64,000 bases of DNA. Origin: BOG-1184 sp964651515. GTDB taxonomy: Bacteria > Fibrobacterota > Chitinivibrionia > Chitinivibrionales > Chitinispirillaceae. This document shows, one piece after another, positions 35,708-44,613 of this stretch (positions within the stretch are counted from its first letter, which is position 1; every line of letters starts with the position of its first letter). The DNA lies in the NCBI GenBank assembly GCA_964651515.1, contig CAZYYB010000001.1, positions 1-64,000 of the forward strand, given 5' to 3'. A program made the position numbers and the translations under genes. Below the pieces are notes generated by a model. That model saw only the letters and a list, made by a program, of their open reading frames with translations, was not told the DNA's origin and did not search any database.

Positions 35708-36802
35708 GTGAAACGAACGATTCTTTACGACAGGCATAGGGCGCTCGGCGCGAAGATGGCGCCGTTTGGCGGCTACGAGATGCCGATTCAGTACTCGGGC
35801 ATCATCAGGGAGCACCTCGCGACGCGCGAGGGGACGACGATTTTCGATACCTGTCACATGGGTGAGTTCCGCATCAGGGGGCCCGGTGCGCTCGCCGACC
35901 TGGAAAAGACCCTCTCCTGCGAAGTGAAATCGATTCGCGTGGGCCAGTGCCGGTACGGGTTCATCACCAATGAGGCGGGCGGCGTCATCGACGACCAGAT
36001 CCTGTACCGGATGGGCGACGACGACTTTTTCATGGTGGTGAACGCCTCGACCGAAGAGAGCGATTTCAGGAGGCTGCAGAGCACCTTTTCCCCCTCGGTC
36101 CACCTTGAGAACCTCTCGGCGGCGACCGGTAAGCTGGATCTCCAGGGGCCCGGGTCGGCGAAGGTGCTGCAGGGCCTCGTCGAGCTCCCCATCGACGAGA
36201 TGAAATACTACCGCTGGGCCGGGAACCGCTATCGCGGGCAGGAGGTGCTCCTCAGCCGGACGGGCTATACGGGGGAGCTGGGGTTTGAACTGTATGCATC
36301 AAACGAGCTCACCCTCGCGTTCTGGGACGACTGCCTTGCGGCGGGCGTGGTGCCGGCCGGTCTCGGGGCGCGCGATACGCTGCGGCTCGAAATGGGATTC
36401 CCGCTCTACGGCCACGAGCTCGACGAAAGCGGCAACCCGGCGGAATCGGGATTTACGCGTGCGATTGCCCCGCACAAGGAGTTTACCGGTTCGGGGATCA
36501 TCCACGATCCGGACAACCTGAAGCGGCAACTCGTCGGTATCGCCTTCGACTCGCGGCGGGCCGCCCGGCACGGGGATGCGGTGCTCGACGGCGCGGGCCG
36601 GCCGATCGGACGGGTGACGAGCGGGTCCTTCGCTCCGTCGCTCTCCCGCGCCATCGCGCTGGCCTACGTTGCGCGCGACGCCTCGGACGAGGGAACGGAC
36701 GTAACGGTTGCAACCGAGCGGGGAGCGCTGCCGGGGAGAATCGCGGCGCTCCCGTTTTACACCATGGCCACCGGAAGGGCCGAGCTGAAGGCCTACCTGT
36801 GA
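35708..36802 (+). CDS. gcvT: Glycine cleavage system T protein (aminomethyltransferase)
   Basis: A 364-residue GcvT: transfers the methylene group from the H-protein lipoyl arm to tetrahydrofolate. It starts TILYDRHRALGAKMAPFGGY, has MPIQYSGIIREHLATREGTT, FDTCHMGEFRIRGPGA, LSRTGYTGELGFELY and ARDTLRLEMGFPLYGHEL, and ends LPFY. Length is normal. The start is GTG 35708 with GGAG five bases before it. gcvH and gcvP are not adjacent, which is unusual but not rare. It is 22 bp after the LRR gene. Confidence 0.95.
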   Translation: MKRTILYDRHRALGAKMAPFGGYEMPIQYSGIIREHLATREGTTIFDTCHMGEFRIRGPGALADLEKTLSCEVKSIRVGQCRYGFITNEAGGVIDDQILYRMGDDDFFMVVNASTEESDFRRLQSTFSPSVHLENLSAATGKLDLQGPGSAKVLQGLVELPIDEMKYYRWAGNRYRGQEVLLSRTGYTGELGFELYASNELTLAFWDDCLAAGVVPAGLGARDTLRLEMGFPLYGHELDESGNPAESGFTRAIAPHKEFTGSGIIHDPDNLKRQLVGIAFDSRRAARHGDAVLDGAGRPIGRVTSGSFAPSLSRAIALAYVARDASDEGTDVTVATERGALPGRIAALPFYTMATGRAELKAYL

Positions 36803-36856
36803 CCGCGGCGGTTGAAAAGAAGCCGAAGAACGGTCGGGCGGAGGGGCGCACGGATC

Positions 36857-38284
36857 ATGCGTAAGGTTTCCGTCGTCGTGGTTATCCGTAACCAGATCGA
36901 ATATAACCGTCTCTTTCTCTCCTCGCTAGAAAAATCCAGCGCCGTTCCCTATGAACTCATCGTCGTCGACAACGGTTCGACCGACGGTTCGGCCGAATTT
37001 TTCGAGAGCCACGGGGCAACCGTCCTTCGCAACGGGACCAACCACTGCTACGGGTGCTCGCAGAACCGGGGCATAGCGCATGCGTCGGCAGACTATATCG
37101 CCTGCCTGAACAACGACATCCGTCTTTCGCCGATGTGGGACGCCCGCCTGGTCGCCCATATGGAAGAGTTCGGCCTCGATGTGCTCTCCCCCTGCGGGAT
37201 CGAAACCATGGAAACGGAAAAAGCCACCAGACGCAGCATGCGGAAGTGGCGACTGATAAACCACATTCAGCGACTGCGCATGTCGAGGGGATGGTCGTAC
37301 CGGGAAAGCGACCTCCGGCTGCTTCTCCGGGTGATGTATGGCAACTGGGAGAAGTTTACCGAGGATCGGTACCGGCGCTTCAGGAATTTCCTGTATCCCG
37401 GCATCGCGGGCAATGCGGTGCTCATCCGGCGAAGCGTTTTCGACCGGATCGGTCCCTGGAGCACCGAGGTCAACGGGTCCGACTGGGATTTCCAGTTGCG
37501 CCTGCTCAAGCGCCGGGCGGAAAATGGAGACGTCCGGCCGTCGATGATTGCCGGGGACGTCTTCGTGCATCATTTTATCCGCGCAACCGGACCGACGGTA
37601 AAGCGCATCCCGCAATGCGACCATCCCCTGCGGGACATTGCCGCGGTCTGGCCCCGGAAGGACCATGTCTACCTGCGCAAACCCGGGCTCTCCCTCATCG
37701 TCGCCTTTGCCGGCGGGCGGGCGGCGGGAGAGCGGCTGCTTGGCGCCCTGAGCGGCCAGAGCATGACCGATTTCGAAATTATCATGGTAGAAAGCGTGCC
37801 GGACCCCGAAACCGCCCCCTGCATCGAACGGTGGCAGTCCCGCTTTCCGCATCCGATCGTGCGCATCGTGCCGCCCCGGAGCGCCGAGGCGTCGCCGGAG
37901 TGGAGTATGGTAAGCGAGGCCGTCGATCGCGCGCGCAGCGATTACCTCTGCTTCATGGAGGCCGACGGCCTTCCGGGCAGGGAATTTCTCGCCGGGCACT
38001 TTCGATCGAGGCGGATCGGGGTGGTCGTGACCGGGGAGGGACCGTCATCCGGAGAGGGCCGGCCCGGCCCGGAAGGGCGACACCCCGGCCGGGGCAGCTA
38101 TTCGGTATTCACGGGGGATCTCTTCCGCTACCGGGCCGCCGGCGGCTGCGGCGGGAAACCGGCGCAGGGTTGCGGCCCGACGGGGCTTTTCGAACAACCC
38201 GGCATCCGGGTTCGGCAATTGGACGGAAAGGCGGCACTCCGCCGGTATGGCGATGCCGGGAGCGCTGCCGACGGGCGTCGCTGA
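36857..38284 (+). CDS. Glycosyltransferase family 2 protein, tandem
   Basis: A 475-residue protein. The N-terminal ~290 residues are a GT2 domain: VSVVVVIRNQIEYNRLFLSS, LIVVDNGSTDGSAEFF, a DXD-type pair in CLNNDIRLSP, and WSTEVNGSDWDFQLRL as the acceptor-side motif. A second GT2-like stretch begins around residue 280 (LSLIVAFAGGRAAGERLLGA, YLCFMEADGLPGREFL) and looks partial. The last ~60 residues are glycine-rich with no clear match. No membrane segment is seen. It probably assembles a cell-surface glycan; the neighbouring exopolysaccharide locus fits. It converges on ribD, 6 bp away. Confidence 0.85.
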   Translation: MRKVSVVVVIRNQIEYNRLFLSSLEKSSAVPYELIVVDNGSTDGSAEFFESHGATVLRNGTNHCYGCSQNRGIAHASADYIACLNNDIRLSPMWDARLVAHMEEFGLDVLSPCGIETMETEKATRRSMRKWRLINHIQRLRMSRGWSYRESDLRLLLRVMYGNWEKFTEDRYRRFRNFLYPGIAGNAVLIRRSVFDRIGPWSTEVNGSDWDFQLRLLKRRAENGDVRPSMIAGDVFVHHFIRATGPTVKRIPQCDHPLRDIAAVWPRKDHVYLRKPGLSLIVAFAGGRAAGERLLGALSGQSMTDFEIIMVESVPDPETAPCIERWQSRFPHPIVRIVPPRSAEASPEWSMVSEAVDRARSDYLCFMEADGLPGREFLAGHFRSRRIGVVVTGEGPSSGEGRPGPEGRHPGRGSYSVFTGDLFRYRAAGGCGGKPAQGCGPTGLFEQPGIRVRQLDGKAALRRYGDAGSAADGRR

Positions 38285-38290
38285 GGGCCT

Positions 38291-39412
38291 TCAGCCGATT
38301 ACCGGAATACCGGTGACGCCGAAGGTCTCCCTGCCGAGCGCCAGCATCTCCATTTTGTCCAGCCGGATGCATTTGCCCAGGGGCAATCCCTTCGAGAAAC
38401 GCAACCCTTCGAGTCCGCGGCCGACGATTTTATTCCCATAGAGCAGGTAGATCCGGTTGACGAGTCCGGCTTCGAGGAACGAGGAGGCCAGCCCCTGCCC
38501 GCCTTCGACGAAGATGCTCGTCAGGTTGTTCTCATAGGCCATTTCGGTGAAAGCCGAAAGGTGCGCCGATTTGCCCCGCGTGCCCGTGTACCAGTATTCG
38601 AGGCGGGAAGCGTCGTCCCGCTCGATCCGCCGGGGGGAGCGATCGCGGACCACGACGATGCTCCTGGCCGAAGCGGCATGGCGGGAGAACCAGGCCTCTG
38701 CGGGGAGGTTTTTATTCGAGGTGAAAATGCAGCGGGCCGGGGTGACCCCCCGCCCCCCGCGCGCGGTCAGACGCGGATCGTCGCATTCGAGCGTCGTTCG
38801 TCCCACCGCGACGGCTGCGTGGCGGCTGCGCAAAAGATGGACAAAGGAACGGGCCTGCGGCTCGGTAATCCATTTGGACGACCCTTCGGCGTCGGCGATG
38901 CGTCCATCAAGCGTGCAGGCGAGCTTGAGGGTGATCCAGGAGCGGCGCCGGGTAATGGCCCAGAAAAAATCCTCGTTCACCGCTTCGGCCTCGTCGCGCA
39001 GCAGAAAGGTATCGACCCGGATTCCCGCCGCCTTGAGGAGCGCCACCCCCTTGCCATTGACAAGAGGGTTCGGGTCGCCGATCGCGACCACGACCCGCCG
39101 TACTCCCGCGGCGATGATCGCATCGATGCAGGGCGGGGTCCGGCCGTGGTGGCAGCACGGTTCGAGGGTGACGTACAGGGTGGCGCCGCGGGCCTTCGGG
39201 CCCGCCTGACCGAGGGCAACCCGTTCGGCATGGGGACCTCCCCACGCCTGCGTGCTCCCGGTTCCGGCGATCCGGGCACCCTTCACGACAATCGCTCCCA
39301 CCGCCGGGTTCGGGAATGTTTTCCCCTTTACCGACCAGGCAAGGGCCAGCGCCCGGGACATGAATTCGCGGTCGGGAACCGAAAAGGGTTGGGGAGTCGC
39401 CGGCATTTCCAA
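38291..39412 (-). CDS. ribD: Bifunctional riboflavin deaminase/reductase
   Basis: A 373-residue RibD. The N-terminal deaminase has NPAVGAIVVKGARIAGTGST, HAERVALGQAG and PCCHHGRTPPC (zinc ligands His, Cys, Cys). The C-terminal reductase begins SWITLKLACTLDGRIADAEG (about residue 160) and has SIFVEGGQGLASSFLEAGL. It converts the first pyrimidinone intermediate of riboflavin synthesis by deamination and ribityl reduction. An ATG two codons downstream is also possible. It stands alone, without other rib genes in view. Confidence 0.95.
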   Translation of the reverse strand: MEMPATPQPFSVPDREFMSRALALAWSVKGKTFPNPAVGAIVVKGARIAGTGSTQAWGGPHAERVALGQAGPKARGATLYVTLEPCCHHGRTPPCIDAIIAAGVRRVVVAIGDPNPLVNGKGVALLKAAGIRVDTFLLRDEAEAVNEDFFWAITRRRSWITLKLACTLDGRIADAEGSSKWITEPQARSFVHLLRSRHAAVAVGRTTLECDDPRLTARGGRGVTPARCIFTSNKNLPAEAWFSRHAASARSIVVVRDRSPRRIERDDASRLEYWYTGTRGKSAHLSAFTEMAYENNLTSIFVEGGQGLASSFLEAGLVNRIYLLYGNKIVGRGLEGLRFSKGLPLGKCIRLDKMEMLALGRETFGVTGIPVIG

Positions 39413-39551
39413 AAAATAGCATTAAGCGTCGAACGGCCGACGCAAGCCGGACGGGGGCTCCCGGACAGGAAAATTCTATCGGCGCGTAAGGAAGGGCTTT
39501 CCCTTTCCCTCCCGGCGCTCTATCTGCCGAAAGGATAACCGGAAGCGGGAC

Positions 39552-39580
39552 TTGATTAAACCAGCGCTGAAAGATATAAT
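39552..39580 (+). promoter_or_regulatory. Upstream promoter of the exopolysaccharide locus
   Basis: TTGATT at 39552-39557, 17-bp spacer, perfect TATAAT at 39575-39580. It lies in an AT-rich 370-bp intergenic region and is the first of two tandem promoters pointing at the wza-like gene. Confidence 0.65.
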
Positions 39581-39708
39581 ATTTTTTCAGGGCCCGGTTT
39601 TGATATTATATTTCATAATCGAAGCGGGGCTACGTTCGATGGTGCGGAAGGGGTTGTGCCGCGCTGCGGGGCGCCGGGTGAACAATTTATTACAATAAAA
39701 AATTTACC

Positions 39709-39737
39709 TTGCATGACCGGAAGCGGAACAATATAAT
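39709..39737 (+). promoter_or_regulatory. Downstream promoter of the exopolysaccharide locus
   Basis: TTGCAT at 39709-39714, exactly 17 bp, perfect TATAAT at 39732-39737. Transcription would start about 40 bp before the ATG at 39785. Confidence 0.7.
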
Positions 39738-39784
39738 CTTTTTTTCAATGCATCAGGCACTCCCGGCAGGGGTGAAAAGAGATT

Positions 39785-40477
39785 ATGGCCTTTACGGATA
39801 AGAAGATGCGCGGTTTTGTGAAGTTCATTCCGATGATCTGCGCCATTGCAGGAGCCATGGTGTTCCTGCTCAACGTAAATGCGGCGGCGGAGGGCGAGGA
39901 GTATGTCCTGAAGCCGGGAGACGTCATTTCCGTCAATGTCGTCGAGCACGAGGAATTCTCGGGCCGCCATAAAATCCGGCCCGACGGGCGGATCAATTAC
40001 CCGGTCATCGGTGAGTTGGATGTTGCGGGGCTTACCTGCGCCCAGCTGGTGAAGATCATGGAAGGCAAGCTCTCCCCCTACGTAAATAACCCCGTGGTGT
40101 CGATATCGATCGAGGCGTATTACGCCAATAAAATATTCATTATCGGCGATGTCAACCGCCCCGGCGAATTTGAAATCTACGAACCGATCGATCTGATCAA
40201 GGCGCTCGCCATGAGCGGCGGTCAGAAAAACGCCAACGCGCGAACCGCCAAGATCATCCGGGCCGACGGATCCATCGTTACGGTCGATCTCCTCAACCTG
40301 TGCAACGGAAAGTATTCGAAGCAGGAAACCGCCAAGTTCCTGCTCTACCCGGGTGACACCATATTTATTCCTGAAACTTTTATCTTCAACTGGGGCCTCT
40401 TCGCCGCATTCCTGAGCGTGGCGGCTCTCGGGCTGCAGGTAGCCCTGTATGTCTATTGGCTTGGTATCGCGAAGTGA
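39785..40477 (+). CDS. Wza-like polysaccharide export protein
   Basis: A 230-residue outer-membrane polysaccharide exporter. A signal-like N-terminus (FIPMICAIAGAMVFLLNVNAAA) leads to the Poly_export domain (YVLKPGDVISVNVVEHEEFS, IRPDGRINYPVIGELDVAGL) and an SLBB domain (KIFIIGDVNRPGEFEIYEPI). A C-terminal hydrophobic segment (FLSVAALGLQVALYVYWLG) could be the outer-membrane helix of Wza-type exporters. With the ExeA-like ATPase and the Wzc-like kinase it forms a polysaccharide secretion module. It is shorter than E. coli Wza (379), as in many synthase-independent systems. Confidence 0.9.
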   Translation: MAFTDKKMRGFVKFIPMICAIAGAMVFLLNVNAAAEGEEYVLKPGDVISVNVVEHEEFSGRHKIRPDGRINYPVIGELDVAGLTCAQLVKIMEGKLSPYVNNPVVSISIEAYYANKIFIIGDVNRPGEFEIYEPIDLIKALAMSGGQKNANARTAKIIRADGSIVTVDLLNLCNGKYSKQETAKFLLYPGDTIFIPETFIFNWGLFAAFLSVAALGLQVALYVYWLGIAK

Positions 40478-40650
40478 TTTTCATCGGCAACGGCCGCGGC
40501 CGCTCTGCGGCACGGACGATACGACCTGTTCCCCGCACGCAGATCAATCACCGGTTGCAACCATGAATTTGCCGGCCTCCCGCGCAGGCGCGATGCCGCG
40601 TCTGTTTTTCGGAAAAAGAGCGGGAACGGCGGTATGGAGATGGTACGTCT

Positions 40651-41505
40651 ATGGGGTATGTCGAATTCTGGGACCTGGCCGAGAAACCGTTTGAAGAGGT
40701 AAACGACCCCCGGTTTTTCTTCGAAAGCGAAGGGCACCGGGAGGCGCTCGACCGGATGCTCTATGTTGTCAACGACCGGAACATGAACATCGGCCTGCTC
40801 ACCGGTGAGATCGGGTCCGGCAAGACGCTCATCAGGAAGGTCCTCTTCTCCTCCCTGCCGTCGCAGCAGTTCGAAATAATCGATTTTGAAAATTCCAATT
40901 ACCCCTTCGAGGATCTCCTGTTCGATTCGGTTCACCGCATCGCCTCGGAGCATCCGCACGCGCCCCCTTCCGGAACGGGCGGGCTCCCGGACCGGGGCGA
41001 TAAATTCGCGCTCATGCGTCTCTTCCGCGCCCAGCTCGAACACCTGTGCTACGAAGAAAAACGCCATCTCGTGATTCTTTTCGACGAGGCGCAGCAGATG
41101 GACGATGTCGCGCTCGACGAGGTGAAGAATTTTACGAATTTCGCCGCCCGCGGGGAGAACTTCCTCACCGTCTTTTTCGTCGGGCAACCCGAGCTGCGTG
41201 AAAAGATAAAGCGTCTCCGCCAACTCGATCAGCGCATTTTTCTCCGATTCCATCTCAACAATCTTGATTTCAAGAACACGGTCGGCTACATCGACCACCG
41301 TCTCATGATCGCCGGAAGACCGAAAAACGGCGTCTTCAGCGAGTCGTCGCTCGAATTGATTTTCCGGGCGACCGGCGGCGTGCCCCGGGAGATCAACCGC
41401 CTCTGCAAGCTTGCCCTGCAACATGGCTTCGCGAACGATCTCGCCGCCATTGCCCCCGACGACATCCAGGCAATCCTCGACGATATGAAGGCCCAGAGCG
41501 GATGA
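40651..41505 (+). CDS. ExeA/GspA-like AAA ATPase of the export locus
   Basis: A 284-residue AAA ATPase. MGYVEFWDLAEKPFEEVNDP and FFFESEGHREALDRMLYVV form the typical start, Walker A is GLLTGEIGSGKTLIRK (about 50-65), Walker B is VILFDEAQQMDDVAL (about 145), and the sensor region has FFVGQPELREKIKRL. This group accompanies Wzc-like kinases in exopolysaccharide loci and is thought to remodel the export machinery; it is related to GspA. The start follows GGAGATGGTACGTCT. It overlaps the kinase gene by 4 bp (ATGA). Confidence 0.9.
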   Translation: MGYVEFWDLAEKPFEEVNDPRFFFESEGHREALDRMLYVVNDRNMNIGLLTGEIGSGKTLIRKVLFSSLPSQQFEIIDFENSNYPFEDLLFDSVHRIASEHPHAPPSGTGGLPDRGDKFALMRLFRAQLEHLCYEEKRHLVILFDEAQQMDDVALDEVKNFTNFAARGENFLTVFFVGQPELREKIKRLRQLDQRIFLRFHLNNLDFKNTVGYIDHRLMIAGRPKNGVFSESSLELIFRATGGVPREINRLCKLALQHGFANDLAAIAPDDIQAILDDMKAQSG

Positions 41506-44500
41506 AACCGAAGAAATTCAGCTTCAGCGCCATCATCAGAAAAATGGGCGAGGAACAACCGGAGCGCCGCGGAGCCGCTGCCGAAGCTCCGGACACGTTC
41601 CCTGCTGCGGAGCGCCGTGCCGCACGGGAAGAGCGGACGGGCTCCTTTCGCGGCGACGAGCGGCTCGATTCCCGGTCCCTGAAAAGCGCATCGATCCATT
41701 CTGAAAAAAGGGAGAGTTCCTCCGGCGCGGCAAAAAATTCCGCATCGCGTTTTCGAACCGGCAACGCGGACAGCGAGGAGGAGCTCGAATTCGACTTTTT
41801 CCGGTATCTCGGGATCATTCTCCAGCGGAGAAGGCCGGTCGCCATCGTCATGCTCCTGGTGACGTCCTTCTGCATTTTTCAGTATGTCAACAGCGAGCGG
41901 CTCTATACGGCCCATGCGCAGCTGCGGTTCAAACCGGAGGACAAGGAACTCATCGGCGATGACGGTCCCCGCAATCCCGGAAACCAGGAGACCGCCCTCA
42001 ACACGCATCTGGAGCTCTTGAAATCGAATGCGGTGCTCTCCATGGTCGCCGACAGCTTCGGCAACCGGGTCCATGTGGCGCAGATCGAGCACTATCTTTC
42101 CATTGCCCAGGGGCAGACGAACCGCGAGCGGAACGACCTGATCGAGCTTTACTACCAGAACCCGGACGCCAGGCTCGCCCGCGACGTTCTCAACGAGCTG
42201 TGCCAGGCATACATCAATTACCAGAAGGAAGTTAACGCCCAGGAAATCACCGCGCTTCTCTCAAAACTCGGGGAACAGGTCAATAAATTCCAGGCCGAGC
42301 TGGACCTGAAGGAGGGCGACCTGCGGCGATTCAAGGAAGAGAACCGGATGGTGGAACTCTCCGACGAGACCAATCTGACCGTTTCGAAACTGTCGGAACT
42401 CGAGCTCGACCTGCAGAAAACGGAGATGAGTCTTCTCGAAGGCCGGGAGAAGGACCAGGCGGTTACTTCGCAGATCGGCAAGCAGACCCCGGATGTGGTG
42501 CAGTCGGTTACCTATATCGATCCGACGAAGGACAAGCTCGCCCAGCTCGAACTGGAATACAATACCCTGTCCGCCGAAAACAGTCCGGAGCACTTCAAGG
42601 TCAAGATACTCAAGGAAGAGATCGAAAAGCTCAAGAGAGCCGAGGCCGATACCATGACGCGCGAAGCCACCTCGCAGACGCTCGTCAACAACCCGATTCT
42701 CCAGTCGCTCCTCCAGGATAAGGTCGACTGGAATGTCGATCGCTCATCGCTCGAAGCGAAACGGCAGGCGCTGATCAATGAGGTCAAAAACCTCAACGCC
42801 GACCTGTTCAAACTTCCGGCGGTGCAGCAGCGCTACGCCTTCCTGGAGCGTGAGACCGAGTCGCTCGTCCAGACGCTCAAGCTCCTGAAATCCAAGCAGG
42901 CGGAGGCGCAGGTCCAGCGGGACGGCCAGAAGATCGATATCATCATCCAGAACCTGGCCTCGTTGCCGACGCAGGCGGTCCCGAGCGTCAAATTCATCAC
43001 CGTCATCATGGGGCTTTTCATCGGCCTCATTTTCGGCGTGGGCCTCGCCTTTCTCCTCGAATACCTCGATCAGAGTGTCAAGGATCCCATCCAGATCGAG
43101 AAAAACCTCGATCTCCCGCTCCTGGGCATCGTTCCGGTGATCGAAACCAATAAGGCGCTCATTCAGCAGTTCGCCGACCTTGAGAAAAAAGTCCTGGAAC
43201 CGTTCCGTTCCCTCCGGGCGAACCTCAAGCACCTTGCCGCCATGCACAACAGCAAGGTGTTCATGATCTGCAGCGCGATCAAGGGCGAGGGAAAAACCAC
43301 CCTCGCCGCGAATCTCGCCATTACCTTCGCCGTCGACGGAAAGAAAACCATCCTGGTGGATGCCGACCTGCGCCGCTCCCAGATGCACTCGCTCTTCGCG
43401 ATCCCGAAGGAGCTCGGCCTCACCGACTACCTCCTCGGCGTGCATACCGTTGACGAGGTGCTCAAAACGACCGTGCTGGAAAACCTCTCCCTCATCACCT
43501 CGGGCGAGCGGCCGCATAACCCTTCGGAACTCGTCGGCACCTACCGGTTCGACCTTCTTGTAAAGGAGCTCCGCGACCGGGCCGATATTATTATTTTCGA
43601 TTCTCCCGCCCTGCTGCCGGTCAGCGATGCGCTTACCATGGCGCCGAAGATGGACGGCAGCGTGATGGTATTCCGCACCAACTGGACGCCGCTCAAGGCG
43701 GCCAAGCAGGCAAAGCACCAGATCGCCCGCCTCGGGTGCACCATATTCGGCGGCATCTTCAACGGCGTTTCGCTTCATCGCAGCTATTACCCCTATTATT
43801 ACGGGTACTACGGATATTACTCCTATAGCAAGTATACCTACGACGACGATAAAAAGAAGGGCTCCGCGTTCCGGGAATTCGGCCTCCGGCTCGAAAATGG
43901 ATTCAGGAAGGGCGTGCAGGGGATCCGGTACGGCGCGCCGAAATATATTGCCGCCGCCCGCAGCTTCGGCCGTCTGTTTGCCGGGAGGCGCGCCCTGCCG
44001 GCGATTCTTCTCGCGTGCGGTCTTTCCGCCGCGGGTATATGGTCTTTACACCGCGCTCTCTATGCGCGGCAGCACCGGGCGGCCATCGCAAGCCTGGTAA
44101 CCGCGGCGGCACCTGCGGCCGCGCCGTCGTCCGGCGTTTCTCAAGCCGCACCGAAAGATACCGCCTCGATCATGTCCGATCCGCTCCCCGCCGATCCGGA
44201 GGGAAGGACCGATGCGCCGCTCACGCCGGAAGCGGGGAGCGGGCTCTGGTTCGCCGCGCTGAAGGCCTCGGATCTCGATGGCTACCTGAGGCTCTACGAT
44301 TCCGTTGATTTTCAATTTTCCGGCGGTAATTTTTCCCGGTGGCGGGAGCGCGCGAAGGCTTATTTCGCCCGGTATCAGGGTTCTTCCTACACCCTCGACA
44401 GCGTATGGCGGCAGGTGTGCCCGCCGCCCGGCATAGAAACCCGTCTCAGGCTGACCATGGTGAGCGGCCCGGATACCACGCGACTCGTCAAGGCGCTCTC

Positions 44501-44561
44501 GTGGAAAAACGGCAGGGGCGGCTGGAGGATTATCGGTGATAAAACCGGCCGGGCGTTGTAG
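41502..44561 (+). CDS. Wzc-like tyrosine autokinase with an extra C-terminal domain
   Basis: A 1019-residue protein. Residues 1-85 are a charged cytoplasmic N-terminus; a membrane segment near 110 (VAIVMLLVTSFCIF) starts the Wzz/GumC periplasmic region with long coiled coils; a second membrane segment (FITVIMGLFIGLIFGVGLAF) is near 495. The BY-kinase has Walker A SAIKGEGKTTLAANLA (about 590), Walker A' TILVDADLRRSQ, and a Tyr cluster YYPYYYGYYGYYSYSKYTY (about 762-780). Usually the protein ends there; this one has another membrane segment (near 831) and a ~115-residue domain with SGLWFAALKASDLDGYLRLY. It should regulate polymer length and export by autophosphorylation. Confidence 0.92.
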   Translation: MKPKKFSFSAIIRKMGEEQPERRGAAAEAPDTFPAAERRAAREERTGSFRGDERLDSRSLKSASIHSEKRESSSGAAKNSASRFRTGNADSEEELEFDFFRYLGIILQRRRPVAIVMLLVTSFCIFQYVNSERLYTAHAQLRFKPEDKELIGDDGPRNPGNQETALNTHLELLKSNAVLSMVADSFGNRVHVAQIEHYLSIAQGQTNRERNDLIELYYQNPDARLARDVLNELCQAYINYQKEVNAQEITALLSKLGEQVNKFQAELDLKEGDLRRFKEENRMVELSDETNLTVSKLSELELDLQKTEMSLLEGREKDQAVTSQIGKQTPDVVQSVTYIDPTKDKLAQLELEYNTLSAENSPEHFKVKILKEEIEKLKRAEADTMTREATSQTLVNNPILQSLLQDKVDWNVDRSSLEAKRQALINEVKNLNADLFKLPAVQQRYAFLERETESLVQTLKLLKSKQAEAQVQRDGQKIDIIIQNLASLPTQAVPSVKFITVIMGLFIGLIFGVGLAFLLEYLDQSVKDPIQIEKNLDLPLLGIVPVIETNKALIQQFADLEKKVLEPFRSLRANLKHLAAMHNSKVFMICSAIKGEGKTTLAANLAITFAVDGKKTILVDADLRRSQMHSLFAIPKELGLTDYLLGVHTVDEVLKTTVLENLSLITSGERPHNPSELVGTYRFDLLVKELRDRADIIIFDSPALLPVSDALTMAPKMDGSVMVFRTNWTPLKAAKQAKHQIARLGCTIFGGIFNGVSLHRSYYPYYYGYYGYYSYSKYTYDDDKKKGSAFREFGLRLENGFRKGVQGIRYGAPKYIAAARSFGRLFAGRRALPAILLACGLSAAGIWSLHRALYARQHRAAIASLVTAAAPAAAPSSGVSQAAPKDTASIMSDPLPADPEGRTDAPLTPEAGSGLWFAALKASDLDGYLRLYDSVDFQFSGGNFSRWRERAKAYFARYQGSSYTLDSVWRQVCPPPGIETRLRLTMVSGPDTTRLVKALSWKNGRGGWRIIGDKTGRAL

Positions 44562-44613
44562 GGGTTCCCCCGGTGAAACGGGAGCAGGCCGCGCGCCTGG
44601 AGAAGGAGGACGA

